64,000 bases of DNA from Aminithiophilus ramosus (GCF_018069705.1 NZ_CP072943.1:744001-808000), one strand, 5' to 3'; positions 29,311-38,660 are shown, counted from the stretch's first letter. Translations and numbers: made by a program. The notes: generated from the letters alone by a model not told the origin.

Positions 29311-29933
29311 GCGACACCTACGCCGACAGCCCGGAGCGGATCGAGACGAAAAGCCTCGATCTCATCGACTCCCTCCTCCCCTCCTACGGAATCGCCGACG
29401 ACCTTTTCCCCCTGGTCCGCCGCGTCGTCCACGCCTCGGCCGATTTTTCCCTGGCCAACCTCGTCGCCGCCACCTGCCCTCTGGCCGATCTGGCCCACAC
29501 GCTGGCCCAGGGCGGCCCTCTCTTCTGCGACGTATCCATGGTGGCCTCCGGCATCTCTCCTGCCCTGCTGGACCGGACGGAGCTGAAACCCCTTTCCCTC
29601 ATCCACGACGAGAGGGTGGCCCGCCTTTCCGCCCGATCGGGGAAGACTCGGGCCATGGCCGCCGTCGACCTCGCCGTCGATGAGGGCGTGAGCCTCTTCG
29701 CCTTCGGCAACGCCCCGACGGCCCTTTTCCGCCTTCTCGAACGGGCCGCCCAGGGAGCGCCGGTCCGCGTCGTCGTGGCCATGCCCGTCGGCTTCGTCGG
29801 TGCCGCGGAGAGCAAGGAGCGTCTCCTGGCGTCGGGACTTCCCTCCGTCGTCCTCAGAGGGCCTCGAGGCGGCTCCAATCTCTGCGCCGCAGCCGTCAAC
29901 GCCCTGATCCGCCTGGCTTTGGACCTGCGATGA
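29307..29933 (+). CDS. cbiC: Cobalt-precorrin-8 methylmutase
   Basis: Moves the C11 methyl group to C12, giving cobyrinic acid. 208 aa, normal length. The catalytic His lies in RRVVHASADFSLANLV near residue 38. GNAPTALFRLLE near 135 and PVGFVGAAESKERL near 165 are family motifs. Starts in the btuF stop and ends in the cbiD start, both ATGA. Confidence 0.95.
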   Translation: MSDTYADSPERIETKSLDLIDSLLPSYGIADDLFPLVRRVVHASADFSLANLVAATCPLADLAHTLAQGGPLFCDVSMVASGISPALLDRTELKPLSLIHDERVARLSARSGKTRAMAAVDLAVDEGVSLFAFGNAPTALFRLLERAAQGAPVRVVVAMPVGFVGAAESKERLLASGLPSVVLRGPRGGSNLCAAAVNALIRLALDLR

Positions 29934-31021
29934 CGACGCCTCTCCGCTACGGTTTCACGACGGGAACGGCGGCGACGGCGGCGGCCCTCGGCGCCCTTCT
30001 CTGGCTCCGAGGCGAGGGAAGAGGTGCCGTCGACGTTCTCCTCCCTGACGGCACCTCTCTCCGCCTGCCTCTGGCCGGCGTCCGCCGGACCGAAGAAGGA
30101 GCCGAAGCCTGGGTCGTCAAAGACGGCGGAGACGATCCGGACGTCACTTCGGGACTCCCTGTCGTCGCCTCCGTGCGCTATGCCGACGAGGGCCTGACCC
30201 TCGTCGCCGGAGAGGGCGTGGGAAAGGCGACACGCCCGGGCCTTCCCGTCGCCGTAGGCGAGGCGGCCATCAACCCCGGACCTCGGGAACTGCTCCGTCG
30301 TCATCTCCTCCCCCTTCTCCCTGCAGGACGGGGTCTCGAAGTAACCCTCTCCATCCCCGGAGGCAACGAGGCGGCCAAAAGGACCTTCAACCCCCGTCTG
30401 GGCATCGAGGGAGGACTTTCCATCCTAGGAACCCGGGGTCTCGTCGTCCCCATGAGCGACGAGGCCCTGGTGGCGACGATCCACAGCGAACTCTCCGTTC
30501 GGGCCGCAGAAGGTCTCCGAAGCCTCTGCCTCGTTCCCGGCAACTACGGCCGCAGCCTCGCCAGGGGGCTGTCCATCGCCGACGAGAGGATCGTCACGGT
30601 GAGCAACTACGTGGGCTTCGCCCTGGAAAAGGTGCGAGATCTCCCCCTCGAAGAACTCCTCGTCGTCGGCCAGGTGGGCAAGCTCATGAAGGTGGCCGGA
30701 GGTTCTCTCCACACCCACAGCCGTTACAGCGACGGAAGGAGGGAGACCTTCGCGGCTCTGGCCGCCGCCGAGGGAGCGACAGCGACGGAGGTGCGGGACA
30801 TCCTCGAGGCCAACACCCTGGACGAGGCCGTGACGACGACTCGGGATCGCCCCTGGTCCGAGGCCACCCTGATGCGAGGAGCCACCAAGGCCGCAAAAGT
30901 CATGAGCCTCGTCGCTCCCGCCGTCCGGACGGTGGCCGTCGTCCTTTTCACCCTGCCCGATACCGTCGTCGCCTCGACGGCGACGGAGGATTTGATTCGG
31001 AGAATGGGGGATCGACCGTGA
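29930..31021 (+). CDS. cbiD: Cobalt-precorrin-5B C1-methyltransferase
   Basis: 363 aa. The N-terminal LRYGFTTGTAATAAALGAL is the CbiD hallmark, followed by INPGPRELLRRHL and the FNPRLGIEGGLSILGTRG stretch near residue 150. Known to act with SAM at C1 of cobalt-precorrin-5B. ATGA overlap with cbiC and GTGA overlap with cbiE. Confidence 0.96.
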   Translation: MTTPLRYGFTTGTAATAAALGALLWLRGEGRGAVDVLLPDGTSLRLPLAGVRRTEEGAEAWVVKDGGDDPDVTSGLPVVASVRYADEGLTLVAGEGVGKATRPGLPVAVGEAAINPGPRELLRRHLLPLLPAGRGLEVTLSIPGGNEAAKRTFNPRLGIEGGLSILGTRGLVVPMSDEALVATIHSELSVRAAEGLRSLCLVPGNYGRSLARGLSIADERIVTVSNYVGFALEKVRDLPLEELLVVGQVGKLMKVAGGSLHTHSRYSDGRRETFAALAAAEGATATEVRDILEANTLDEAVTTTRDRPWSEATLMRGATKAAKVMSLVAPAVRTVAVVLFTLPDTVVASTATEDLIRRMGDRP

Positions 31022-31632
31022 GGGAAACGAAGGGTACCGTCTGGTGCATCGCCCTGGGGCCGGGTTCGGAGGAGTACGTGACGCCTCAGGCCCGGAAGGC
31101 GATGGAACGCTTCGATCGCTTCATCGGCGACGGACGCTTCTCCTCCCTCCTCCCTCCGGGAGCCCATCTCGAGCCCCTTCCTCCTTTGGCCGAACTCTAC
31201 GCCCGCATCGAGGACCTGGCCGAAGGAGAAGAACTGGCCCTCGTCGTCAGCGGCGATACGGGCTTCTACAGCCTCGCCTCTTCTCTGGCCCGACGTTTCG
31301 GCGACAAGGTGATCTGGATCCCCGGCATCTCGAGCCTTCAGATTCTCGCCTGCCGCATGAGACGGAGCTGGGCCTCCCTGCCGGCTTTCTCCCTTCACGG
31401 CCGGCCCTTCGAGGGGAACCTCCCCGAAGGAGAGTTCGTCCTCCTCCTCGGCGAATCCCTTTCCGTTCCGGACCAGATCGCCGACGTGGCCCTCCGACTG
31501 GCAGAAACGCGACGAGCCGTCCTCGCCTGGGACCTGGGCCTCCCCTCGGAGAAGCTCACGGAAGGCCCCCTTGGCGATCTGGCCCGACGGGAACCCGAAG
31601 GACGGCTGGCCCTGCTTTGGGTGATGCCATGA
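31018..31632 (+). CDS. cbiE: Cobalt-precorrin-7 C5-methyltransferase
   Basis: 204-aa tetrapyrrole methylase. It has the N-terminal ALGPGSEEYVTPQA in place of GxGPG-D-xLT, the SGDTGFYSLASSLARRF loop near residue 77 and the PGISSLQILA motif near 102. GTG 31018 overlaps the cbiD stop. CbiT is separate and follows at once, not fused as in CobL. Confidence 0.92.
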   Translation: MRETKGTVWCIALGPGSEEYVTPQARKAMERFDRFIGDGRFSSLLPPGAHLEPLPPLAELYARIEDLAEGEELALVVSGDTGFYSLASSLARRFGDKVIWIPGISSLQILACRMRRSWASLPAFSLHGRPFEGNLPEGEFVLLLGESLSVPDQIADVALRLAETRRAVLAWDLGLPSEKLTEGPLGDLARREPEGRLALLWVMP

Positions 31633-32228
31633 CCTTCGCCCTTCGCGAGGACCGTCTCTTCCGTCGCCTCGACGCCGTCCCCTTCACCAAGGGGCCGATA
31701 CGGGCCCTCATCGTAGGCCTTCTGGCGCCTCTCGAAGGCCGGAGGCTCATCGAGGTGGGCAGCGGATCGGGAGGCGTCACCGTCACTCTGGCCGAGGCCC
31801 TCGGTCCCCGAGGGGAGCTCTGGGCTCTGGAGCCGTCGCCGGAGGCCTTCGGACTGACGAAAGAGAATCTCCGCCGTTTCGGCCTTGCCGACAGGGTCCA
31901 TCTCGTCGCCGAGGCCGCTCCGTCGGGACTGACCTCCCTTCCGGCCGTCGACGGCGCCTTCATAGGAGGCCACGGCCCCCACCTGGAATCCATCGTCGAG
32001 ACTCTCTGGGAGAAACTCCTCCCCGGCGGTCGTCTCGTCCTCTCGGCCCTTCTCCTCGATACGGCTCTGGCGGCCCTGAAGCTTTTCGAGGAACGGGGAC
32101 CGACGGAGGCCTGGAACGTCTTCCCGGCACGAGGCAGAAAGCTCGGACCCTCCTGGGCCTTTCTGGGAGAGAATCCCATTTGCCTCGTCTGGTGCGACAA
32201 GAAACCCCAAAAGGAGGAACAGCCATGA
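31629..32228 (+). CDS. cbiT: Cobalt-precorrin-6B C15-methyltransferase (decarboxylating)
   Basis: 199-aa class I SAM methyltransferase with motif I LIEVGSGSGGVTVTLAEA near residue 40 and acidic WALEPSPEAFGL. The N-terminal DRLFRRLDAVPFTKGPIRAL (GIPG-like region changed to FTKGP) is the CbiT entry segment. It partners with CbiE at C5 and C15. ATGA overlaps at both ends. Confidence 0.94.
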   Translation: MTFALREDRLFRRLDAVPFTKGPIRALIVGLLAPLEGRRLIEVGSGSGGVTVTLAEALGPRGELWALEPSPEAFGLTKENLRRFGLADRVHLVAEAAPSGLTSLPAVDGAFIGGHGPHLESIVETLWEKLLPGGRLVLSALLLDTALAALKLFEERGPTEAWNVFPARGRKLGPSWAFLGENPICLVWCDKKPQKEEQP

Positions 32229-32995
32229 CGCGATCCGTTCTCTTCGTCGGCGCCGGCCCCGGCGACCGCCGTCTCATTACCGTCAGGGGCCGTGAGGTTC
32301 TGGAGGCGGCCGATCTCGTTCTCTACGCCGGGAGCCTCGTCTCTTCCGACCTGCTCGACTGGTGCCGCGACGATTGCCGCCGCGTCGACTCGGCCTCTCT
32401 TGATCTGGAGGCCCAGGTGAACCTCATGGCCGAGGCCGTCGAGGCGGGGGAAAAGGTCGTCCGCCTTCATACGGGAGACCCAAGCCTCTACGGTGCCATC
32501 GCCGAACAGATCGCCCTCCTCCGCGAAAGAGCGATCGACGTCGCTCTCATTCCCGGCGTGAGCAGCTTTCAGGCTGCCGCGGCGCGGCTGGGCATCGAGT
32601 ACACGATTCCAGGCGGCACGCAGACCGTCATCTGCAGCCGCAGAAAGGGACGGACGTCCGTCCCCGACGGAGAATCGCTGGACCGCTTGGCCTCCATCGG
32701 GTCGACCCTGGTCCTCTTTCTCAGTTCCGGCCAGGTCAGGGCCGTCGTCGACGACCTGCTGGCGGGGGGAAGGGACGGAACCACGCCGGCCGCCTGCGTC
32801 TATCGGGCAACCTGGCCCGACGAGCGCATCGTCCGCACCTCTCTCTCCGACCTGCCCCGGGCCATGGAGGAGGCCTCCATCGTCAACCACGCCCTCATCA
32901 TCGTCGGCGACTGCCTCATAGCCCCCGGGGGGCGGAGCCGCCTCTACGACGGAGCCTTCTCCCACGGTTTCCGCCGAGGAGGATCCCCCTCATGA
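32225..32995 (+). CDS. cbiF: Cobalt-precorrin-4 C11-methyltransferase
   Basis: 256-aa tetrapyrrole methylase. VGAGPGDRRLITVRG at the N-terminus, DLVLYAGSLV, LHTGDPSLYGAI near residue 82, PGVSSFQAAAARLGIEYT near 110 and the CbiF-specific VYRATWPDERIVR are clear. ATGA overlaps with cbiT and the cbiG-cbiH gene. Confidence 0.96.
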   Translation: MTRSVLFVGAGPGDRRLITVRGREVLEAADLVLYAGSLVSSDLLDWCRDDCRRVDSASLDLEAQVNLMAEAVEAGEKVVRLHTGDPSLYGAIAEQIALLRERAIDVALIPGVSSFQAAAARLGIEYTIPGGTQTVICSRRKGRTSVPDGESLDRLASIGSTLVLFLSSGQVRAVVDDLLAGGRDGTTPAACVYRATWPDERIVRTSLSDLPRAMEEASIVNHALIIVGDCLIAPGGRSRLYDGAFSHGFRRGGSPS

Positions 32996-34698
32996 CGACA
33001 AAACCCCTCTACGTCCTTTTTTTCAGCGACAGAGGGGAAGAGAGGGCCTCTCTCCTATCCCGGAAATTGGGGGCCCTTCTCCTCCGCCCGAAGGGGCACC
33101 TCACGGAGACGCTCTCCCGACATTGGTCCGGCGCCGGAGCCTTCATCGCCGTCGGAGCGGCGGCCATCCTCATCCGAGGCGCCGCCCCTCTTCTGAGCGA
33201 TAAGGCGGCCGATCCGGCCCTCATCGTCGTCCCCGAAGACGGGGCCTTCGTCCTTCCCCTCCTGGGGAGTCACCTCGCAGGGGGACTCGATCTGGCCCGA
33301 CGGTGCGCCCAGATCCTCGACGCGCCCTGTCTCCCGACGACGGCCACGGACCGCAGAAACGTCACGGCTCCCGATCTTTTCGCCTCCCGCCTCGGCTGGC
33401 CTCTCCTGGGGAAAAGGGCCCTGACGGAGCTCAACGGTCGGTTGGCCGACGGCGGGAAGCTCTCCTGTTTCGTCGACCCCGACCTGGACGGTCTTCCGCC
33501 TCTCCCCTGGGGATACAGCCTCGTCGAGACCGCCGATAAGGCTCAGCTTCTCATCTCCTGGAAAAAGATCTCCCTCTCGGCCGCCCAATGCCAGATCGTC
33601 CCCCCTCTGATAACGGCGGGAATGGGCTGCCGTCCCGGAACGACGGGAGAAGCCCTTCTGGAGGCCCTCGAAAAGGGGCTGGAGACTCTTGGCCTCCGCA
33701 GGGAAGCTCTCTGCCGGGTGGCGACGATCGACAGAAGAGCGTCCGACTCCTCCTTCGCCGCCGGCACCGCCTCCTGGGGGCTATCCCTCGTCACCCTCAC
33801 GGGAGAGGAGATCGGAGCCGTCGAGGGCGTCTTCTCGCCGAGCGCCGCCAGACGCCATCTCGGCCTTCCCGGCGTGGCCGAACCCTGCGCCGCCCGCTTC
33901 GGCCGCCTTCTGGCGCCCCGTTCGACCTTCGGAGGCATCACCGTCGCCTTCGCCGCGGCGCGTCCCGTCTTTCAGGGAAAACTCGCCGTCGTCGGGACAG
34001 GGCCGGGCAACGGCCGATTCCTGACCGCCGAGGCCCGGGACGTTCTCGAAGGGGCCCAGGTCCTCGTCGGCTACGGGCCCTACCTCGACCGTCTCCCCCA
34101 GGCCCTCAAAGAGAGGAAAGAGATCCGTCGTTTCACCATGGGAGAGGAGGAGGAACGGGTCCGCCTCGCCCTCGATCTGAGCCGAAAGGGCTACGACACG
34201 GCCCTCGTCTCGGGAGGCGATCCCGTCCTCTTCGGCATGGCCGGTCTGGTCCTCAACCTCGCCGGAGACAAAGAAATCCGTATCGTTCCGGGCATCTCCG
34301 CCGTCCAGGCCGCAGCCGCCCTTCTCGGCGCTCCCTACACGAACGGCCTGAGCTGCATCTCCCTGTCGGACTACCTCCAGCCCTGGCCCGACGTGATCCG
34401 TGCCCTGGAAGGGGCCGCCGCGGGAGGATTGGCCGTGGCCCTCTACAACCCCGTACGGCGAGGCCTGGAGGAAAAATTGGCCGAAGTGGCGCGCATTTTC
34501 GCCGACAGGGTCTTTCTCGTCGCCGTCCGCAACGTCGGCCGCGACGACGAATCGCTCCGCTCCATCCCCTTGGAAGAGCTCCATGCCGATGTCATCGACA
34601 TGACGACCCTCCTCTTCCTCCCGCCTCGGGGCGCCCAATGGAGAGGGAATCGCCTCATCGACAGCCGAGGCTACGGCGCCGAAGGAGAAAAAAAATGA
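32992..34698 (+). CDS. cbiGH: CbiG-CbiH fusion: cobalt-precorrin-5A hydrolase and cobalt-precorrin-3 C17-methyltransferase
   Basis: 568 aa. Residues 1-325 are CbiG, which opens the delta-lactone: AFIAVGAAAILIRGAAPLLSDKAADPAL in the core and the C-terminal GMGCRPGTTGEALLEALEKGL. Residues ~328-568 are CbiH, a methylase that contracts the ring: VVGTGPGNGRFLTAEA, VGYGPYLDRL, SGGDPVLFGMAG, PGISAVQAAAALLGAP, ALYNPVRRG. The two domains are joined in frame without a stop or slip site, so this is a true fusion. ATGA overlap at each end. Confidence 0.94.
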   Translation: MTTKPLYVLFFSDRGEERASLLSRKLGALLLRPKGHLTETLSRHWSGAGAFIAVGAAAILIRGAAPLLSDKAADPALIVVPEDGAFVLPLLGSHLAGGLDLARRCAQILDAPCLPTTATDRRNVTAPDLFASRLGWPLLGKRALTELNGRLADGGKLSCFVDPDLDGLPPLPWGYSLVETADKAQLLISWKKISLSAAQCQIVPPLITAGMGCRPGTTGEALLEALEKGLETLGLRREALCRVATIDRRASDSSFAAGTASWGLSLVTLTGEEIGAVEGVFSPSAARRHLGLPGVAEPCAARFGRLLAPRSTFGGITVAFAAARPVFQGKLAVVGTGPGNGRFLTAEARDVLEGAQVLVGYGPYLDRLPQALKERKEIRRFTMGEEEERVRLALDLSRKGYDTALVSGGDPVLFGMAGLVLNLAGDKEIRIVPGISAVQAAAALLGAPYTNGLSCISLSDYLQPWPDVIRALEGAAAGGLAVALYNPVRRGLEEKLAEVARIFADRVFLVAVRNVGRDDESLRSIPLEELHADVIDMTTLLFLPPRGAQWRGNRLIDSRGYGAEGEKK

Positions 34699-35480
34699 AG
34701 ATCCTCCTCTTGGGCGGGAATGCCTCGGCCCGGGTCCTGGCCGAGAAGCTTCTCGCCGAGGGATTCGACGTCACACTCTCCGTGGCCTCTCAAGAGGGAC
34801 TGGCCACGGTACCGCCAGGCGCTCAGGTCCTCGTCGGCCGTCGAGACGGACCGCTCTGGAGCCGGACGCTGAAGGAGGAACGCTTCGACGTGGCCGTCGA
34901 CGGCGCCCATCCCTTCGCCGTCGACGCCCGAAAGACCTTTCGCGAGGCCGCCTCCTCCCATGGCCTGCCCTGGTTCGCCCTGGAAAGATCGAGCCTGATC
35001 CCGCCGAGAGCCCATCTCGCCGCCGACGTCGACGGAGCTCTCGAAGCAGCGCTTTCTTTGACCGAACCGGGCCATGTCGTTTTTCTTGCCCTGGGCGTCA
35101 AGATCCTCCATCGGGCCGTGCCGGTCCTCAAAAAAGCGGGGCGATCCGTGGCGGCCCGCATCCTGCCGACGAGGGAAAGCCTCGCCAAGGCCCTCGATTC
35201 GGGCCTTGAGCCGACGGAAATCGTCGCCCTCTGGGGAGCGCCTGAGGCCGATCTCGAGAGAGCCCTTCTCGTCCGATGGAAAGCGGCCTGCCTCCTCTGC
35301 AAGGATTCGGGGGTCGAGGGCGGAATAAGGGCCAAAGCGGAGGCGACGGAGGCCCTCTCCATCCCTCTCGTCGTCATCGGCCGTGAGGAGAAGGGGAACG
35401 GTCTCGACGAAGAGACTCTGTTGCTGGAATTGAAACGGATGAAGGCGGAGGGGCAAGAGCTCCGCGAAAGGGAGGAATGA
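34695..35480 (+). CDS. cbiJ: Cobalt-precorrin-6A reductase
   Basis: 261-aa NAD(P)H-dependent reductase of the CobK/CbiJ family. The N-terminus KILLLGGNASARVLAEKLL is the dinucleotide-site strand-turn-helix, and VDGAHPFAVDARKTFREAA near residue 75 is the family signature. ATG 34695 overlaps the previous stop, and its stop overlaps cbiL. Confidence 0.92.
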   Translation: MKILLLGGNASARVLAEKLLAEGFDVTLSVASQEGLATVPPGAQVLVGRRDGPLWSRTLKEERFDVAVDGAHPFAVDARKTFREAASSHGLPWFALERSSLIPPRAHLAADVDGALEAALSLTEPGHVVFLALGVKILHRAVPVLKKAGRSVAARILPTRESLAKALDSGLEPTEIVALWGAPEADLERALLVRWKAACLLCKDSGVEGGIRAKAEATEALSIPLVVIGREEKGNGLDEETLLLELKRMKAEGQELREREE

Positions 35481-36169
35481 CCGTGAAACTCATCGCCGTC
35501 GGCGTCGGCCCCGGAGACCCCGAGCTGATAACCCTCAAAGCCCTGAGGCGTCTCCGAGAGGCCGAGCTCGTCCTCGTCCCCCTCTCCCGCAAGGGACGAT
35601 CCAGCGTGGCCCAGGAGATCGTCTCGGCCCATCTCGACATCGACATGCTGCCTTTCGTCTTCCCCATGGACGGAGACGACCAGGTCCGGACGAAAGCCAT
35701 AGCCGATCAGATCGAGACGCTGCGCCCTCTCTGGCAGGGCAGAGAAACGATCGCCCTCCCCGTCATCGGCGACGCAGCCCTCTACGCGACGGCAGCCTAT
35801 CTCTACGACGTCTGGAAAGGGATCGAGCCGGACCTCTCTCTCGAACTGATCCCCGGCGTCTCGGCCCACTCCCTGGCAGCCTCCAGGGTCGGAGCCTTCC
35901 TGGCCCTGGGAGAGGACCGCCTGGCCCTTCTGCCGGGCACGGGCGACCTGGAAGGGCTGACGGCGGCTCTGGCCGCCTGCGACGTGGCGGCCCTCTACAA
36001 GGCATCGGCCCTGAAGGAACACCTTCCCTCTCTCGTCGAGAGGACGGGCCCCTGGAAAAGGATGGTCCGCGTCGAGAGGGCCGGGTTGGCCGACGAACGC
36101 ATCCTTGAAGGCCCTGCCGCAGCAGAGGCCACGGGGGAATATCTTTCGACGCTCCTTCTTTGGCGATGA
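35477..36169 (+). CDS. cbiL: Cobalt-factor II C20-methyltransferase
   Basis: 230-aa tetrapyrrole methylase acting right after cobalt insertion. VGVGPGDPELITLKAL at the N-terminus, PVIGDAALYATAAYL near residue 96 (GDP-type loop), PGVSAHSLAASRVG near 127. ATG 35477 overlaps the cbiJ stop. Eight bases to the next gene. Confidence 0.94.
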   Translation: MTVKLIAVGVGPGDPELITLKALRRLREAELVLVPLSRKGRSSVAQEIVSAHLDIDMLPFVFPMDGDDQVRTKAIADQIETLRPLWQGRETIALPVIGDAALYATAAYLYDVWKGIEPDLSLELIPGVSAHSLAASRVGAFLALGEDRLALLPGTGDLEGLTAALAACDVAALYKASALKEHLPSLVERTGPWKRMVRVERAGLADERILEGPAAAEATGEYLSTLLLWR

Positions 36170-36176
36170 GGCAACG

Positions 36177-37073
36177 ATGAGCGGCTGGCAGGCCCTCCTC
36201 AAGGGAGAGCTTATCCTGACGGGCAACGTCCTCTTCGGGCTCCTCCTCGGAGAGATCCTCCTTCGCCTCCGACCGGCCGAACGACTCCTGAGGCGTTTCC
36301 TGCCGGCGATGAAGAGACGGGGCATCAGCCCCGTCGTGGCAACGGCCCTGGCCACGAGCCTGGGCTCCTCCCGGGCCGGAGCCTCCCTTCTCGCCGTGGC
36401 TCACCGCGAGGGGCGCCTCAGTGACGAGAAGGCTCTCTGGGGCACCCTCTCTCTTGCCTTCCCCGGCTATCTCAGGAGGTGGATCACGACGGCCACCCTC
36501 TCGGCCAGCCTGGCCGGAATGACGGGAGCCCTCTTCGCCTCCGTCATTCTCCTCCGCAGCTTTCTGCGCTTCGCCCTCGTCCTTCTTCTCATGGGACGAA
36601 ACGGAGAAGAGGAGATCGACGAGACCGGCGAGATCAGCGGCCCCCGAGTCACCGGCCTCTACCGCCGCGTCCTCGTCACCCTGCCCTGGGCCTGGACCTT
36701 CTACGCCTTGGCCTTCACCTGCGTCCCCCACCTGGAACGGTTCCTGAAGGGGCTCATGGGCGGCGACCTCCTTCTCCCTCCGGCGGGGTGGGCCGTAACC
36801 GCAGCCGGTTTCGGCCATCTCTCGGCTTCTCTGGCCGCGGCGGGAGCCAGCCTCTCCCTGGGCGACCTGACGCGGAGCGAGGCTCTCTTCGCCCTCCTCC
36901 TGGGCAACGCCCTGGGGCTCTTCACCCGAGCCCTGCGTCAGAACGCCGCCTTCTGGTTCGGACTCTTCCCTCGCGACCTGGCCCAGAGAATCCTTCTCTG
37001 CCATTTCGCGACGACGACACCCCTCTCCCTTCTGACTCTCGTCGCCGCCGCCCTACCCCTGATCGGAAGGTGA
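36177..37073 (+). CDS. Polytopic membrane protein inside the corrin operon, function unknown
   Basis: 298 aa with about seven hydrophobic segments (roughly residues 10-32, 50-70, 95-130, 165-185, 205-230, 240-258, 270-295). Segments such as VVATALATSLGSSRAGASLL and a repeat-like ALFALLLGNALGLFTRAL recall the Gate/nucleoside-recognition (SpmA-like) membrane families, but I do not recognise it with certainty. Between cbiL and hemA, and under the riboswitch, a role in cobalt or corrinoid transport is the simplest guess. Start ATG 36177 has only a weak GATGAGG site. Confidence 0.7.
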   Translation: MSGWQALLKGELILTGNVLFGLLLGEILLRLRPAERLLRRFLPAMKRRGISPVVATALATSLGSSRAGASLLAVAHREGRLSDEKALWGTLSLAFPGYLRRWITTATLSASLAGMTGALFASVILLRSFLRFALVLLLMGRNGEEEIDETGEISGPRVTGLYRRVLVTLPWAWTFYALAFTCVPHLERFLKGLMGGDLLLPPAGWAVTAAGFGHLSASLAAAGASLSLGDLTRSEALFALLLGNALGLFTRALRQNAAFWFGLFPRDLAQRILLCHFATTTPLSLLTLVAAALPLIGR

Positions 37074-37077
37074 TTGC

Positions 37078-38196
37078 ATGCGTCTTCTCTGTCTCTCCTT
37101 CGACCACCGAAGCTCTTCTGCGGCCCTGCGGGCCGATCAGGCCCAATTCTGGGCCGGGACGGAACCGGACGGCGGACTTTTTTTCGAATGCCTCACCCTT
37201 TTCACCTGCAACCGCTTCGAACTCTTCGCCGTCCCCGGCCCCCTCTGGGAGAGCGACGCCCCTTCTCTTCCCCCCGAGGGGCACCTCCTTCAGGGAGGCG
37301 ACGTGGTCCGCCATCTTCTTCGCCTCCTTCTGGGCCTGGAGAGCCTGGCTCTGGGGGAGGAGCAGATCGTCGGCCAGTTCCGCCGAGCCTACGACGAGGG
37401 GAAAAAAGGCTGCGGCCCCGTCCTCCACCATCTCTGCCAGCACGGCCTGTCCCTGGCCTCGACGCTTCGAAGCCGCTACCATCCGGGGAGAGCTCCCTCG
37501 ACGGCCTCTCTCATGGTGGACCGATTCGAGGAAAAAGAGGGGAAATCCCGTCGCGTTCTCGTCATTGGCTGCGGCCGGATCGGTATTGAGACGGCCCGCA
37601 TACTCAAAGGACGGGGTCACGACGTAACGCTCGTCAACAGGACCGAATCGAAAGGCCTCGAGGCCTCGGTCTCCCTGGGACTTCCCCTGCTCCCCTGGTC
37701 CAGGCTTCACGAAAAGGCCGCCACGGCGGAGGCCCTCTTCGTCTGCACCTCTTCGCCCCAACCTCTGCCCGACATCCCCCCTCGGGGTTTTCGGGGAAGC
37801 CTCTTTGATCTCGGAGCCACGCCACAGGTCTCCCCCTCGGCAGGAAGAGATCTCGTCAATCTCGACGACATGGCCTCCGAGAGGGACCGCCTGCTTGGCG
37901 ATTACGGTCGTCTCTTGCTCCGACTCGAAGGGGAGGCCCAGGAGGCGGCCGAGAAACTCTGGCGCGAAATGGAGGATAGACGAGGCGACGTCTATCGCCG
38001 TCTCGCCCTGGCCCGCGCCCGCGACGTGGCCCTTTCGAGGGCGGCGAAGACGGCCCGCCGTCAGGGCTGGGACGAGAAAGTCCTGGAGGAGCTGGCCTGG
38101 AGCGTCGTCAAAGGCGTCCTCCATCCCCTGTTGGAGGACAAGGGAGCTCACGCCGGAAGGGCCTGGAAACTTCTGGCACGGGAGGAGAGAGAATGA
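37078..38196 (+). CDS. hemA: Glutamyl-tRNA reductase
   Basis: Makes glutamate-1-semialdehyde from Glu-tRNA with NADPH. 372 aa, somewhat short for the family. The nucleophile is Cys44 in LFTCNRFELF. GLESLALGEEQIVGQFRRAY near residue 90 and the NADP fold LVIGCGRIGIETARIL near 162 follow. ATG 37078 lies four bases after the membrane gene, with GGAAGGTG upstream. Its stop overlaps the next gene. The ring-forming steps thus sit under the B12 riboswitch. Confidence 0.95.
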   Translation: MRLLCLSFDHRSSSAALRADQAQFWAGTEPDGGLFFECLTLFTCNRFELFAVPGPLWESDAPSLPPEGHLLQGGDVVRHLLRLLLGLESLALGEEQIVGQFRRAYDEGKKGCGPVLHHLCQHGLSLASTLRSRYHPGRAPSTASLMVDRFEEKEGKSRRVLVIGCGRIGIETARILKGRGHDVTLVNRTESKGLEASVSLGLPLLPWSRLHEKAATAEALFVCTSSPQPLPDIPPRGFRGSLFDLGATPQVSPSAGRDLVNLDDMASERDRLLGDYGRLLLRLEGEAQEAAEKLWREMEDRRGDVYRRLALARARDVALSRAAKTARRQGWDEKVLEELAWSVVKGVLHPLLEDKGAHAGRAWKLLAREERE

Positions 38197-38660
38197 AGGG
38201 CCCCTACGGACTTCTTGTCGCCCTGCGAAACGACGAGCCCCTCCTCGTCGTCGGAGGCGGTCCCCTGGCGGAACGGAAGATGGCGACCCTTCTCGGGGCG
38301 GGCTGTCGCCCTCATCTCGTCGCCCCCGTCCTGACCGAATCGCTCCTTGCCGATCATGACCGGGGCGCCTTCGACTGGGAGCCCCGGGAGGCGACGCGAG
38401 AGGACTTCCGGGCCTTCCGCCTCGTCCTTCTGGCCCTGCCGCCAGGGGAGACGGAGAAACTTCTTCCCTGGGCCAGGGAGGCCCGATGCCTCGTCAACTG
38501 CGCCTCCTCCGCCGAGAAGGGCGACTGGGCCCTTCTGGCCCAGTTCGACAGCGGCTCCTGCCGCGTCGGAGTGGGCTCGGGAGGATACGATCCGGCCCTG
38601 GCGGCCGGGAAGAAAGAGCTAATCTGCCGTTTTCTGACGGACCGAGAGGTGAAACCATGA
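38193..38660 (+). CDS. Precorrin-2 dehydrogenase (Met8/CysG N-terminal type)
   Basis: 155 aa, only the Rossmann part of CysG/Met8. LLVVGGGPLAERKMATLLGAG near residue 24 binds NAD; VNCASSAEKGDW resembles the VNVVDD-type segment. It oxidises precorrin-2 to sirohydrochlorin, the CbiK substrate. With no chelatase half, metal insertion must be done by CbiK or another enzyme. ATGA overlaps with hemA and hemC. Confidence 0.86.
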   Translation: MKGPYGLLVALRNDEPLLVVGGGPLAERKMATLLGAGCRPHLVAPVLTESLLADHDRGAFDWEPREATREDFRAFRLVLLALPPGETEKLLPWAREARCLVNCASSAEKGDWALLAQFDSGSCRVGVGSGGYDPALAAGKKELICRFLTDREVKP

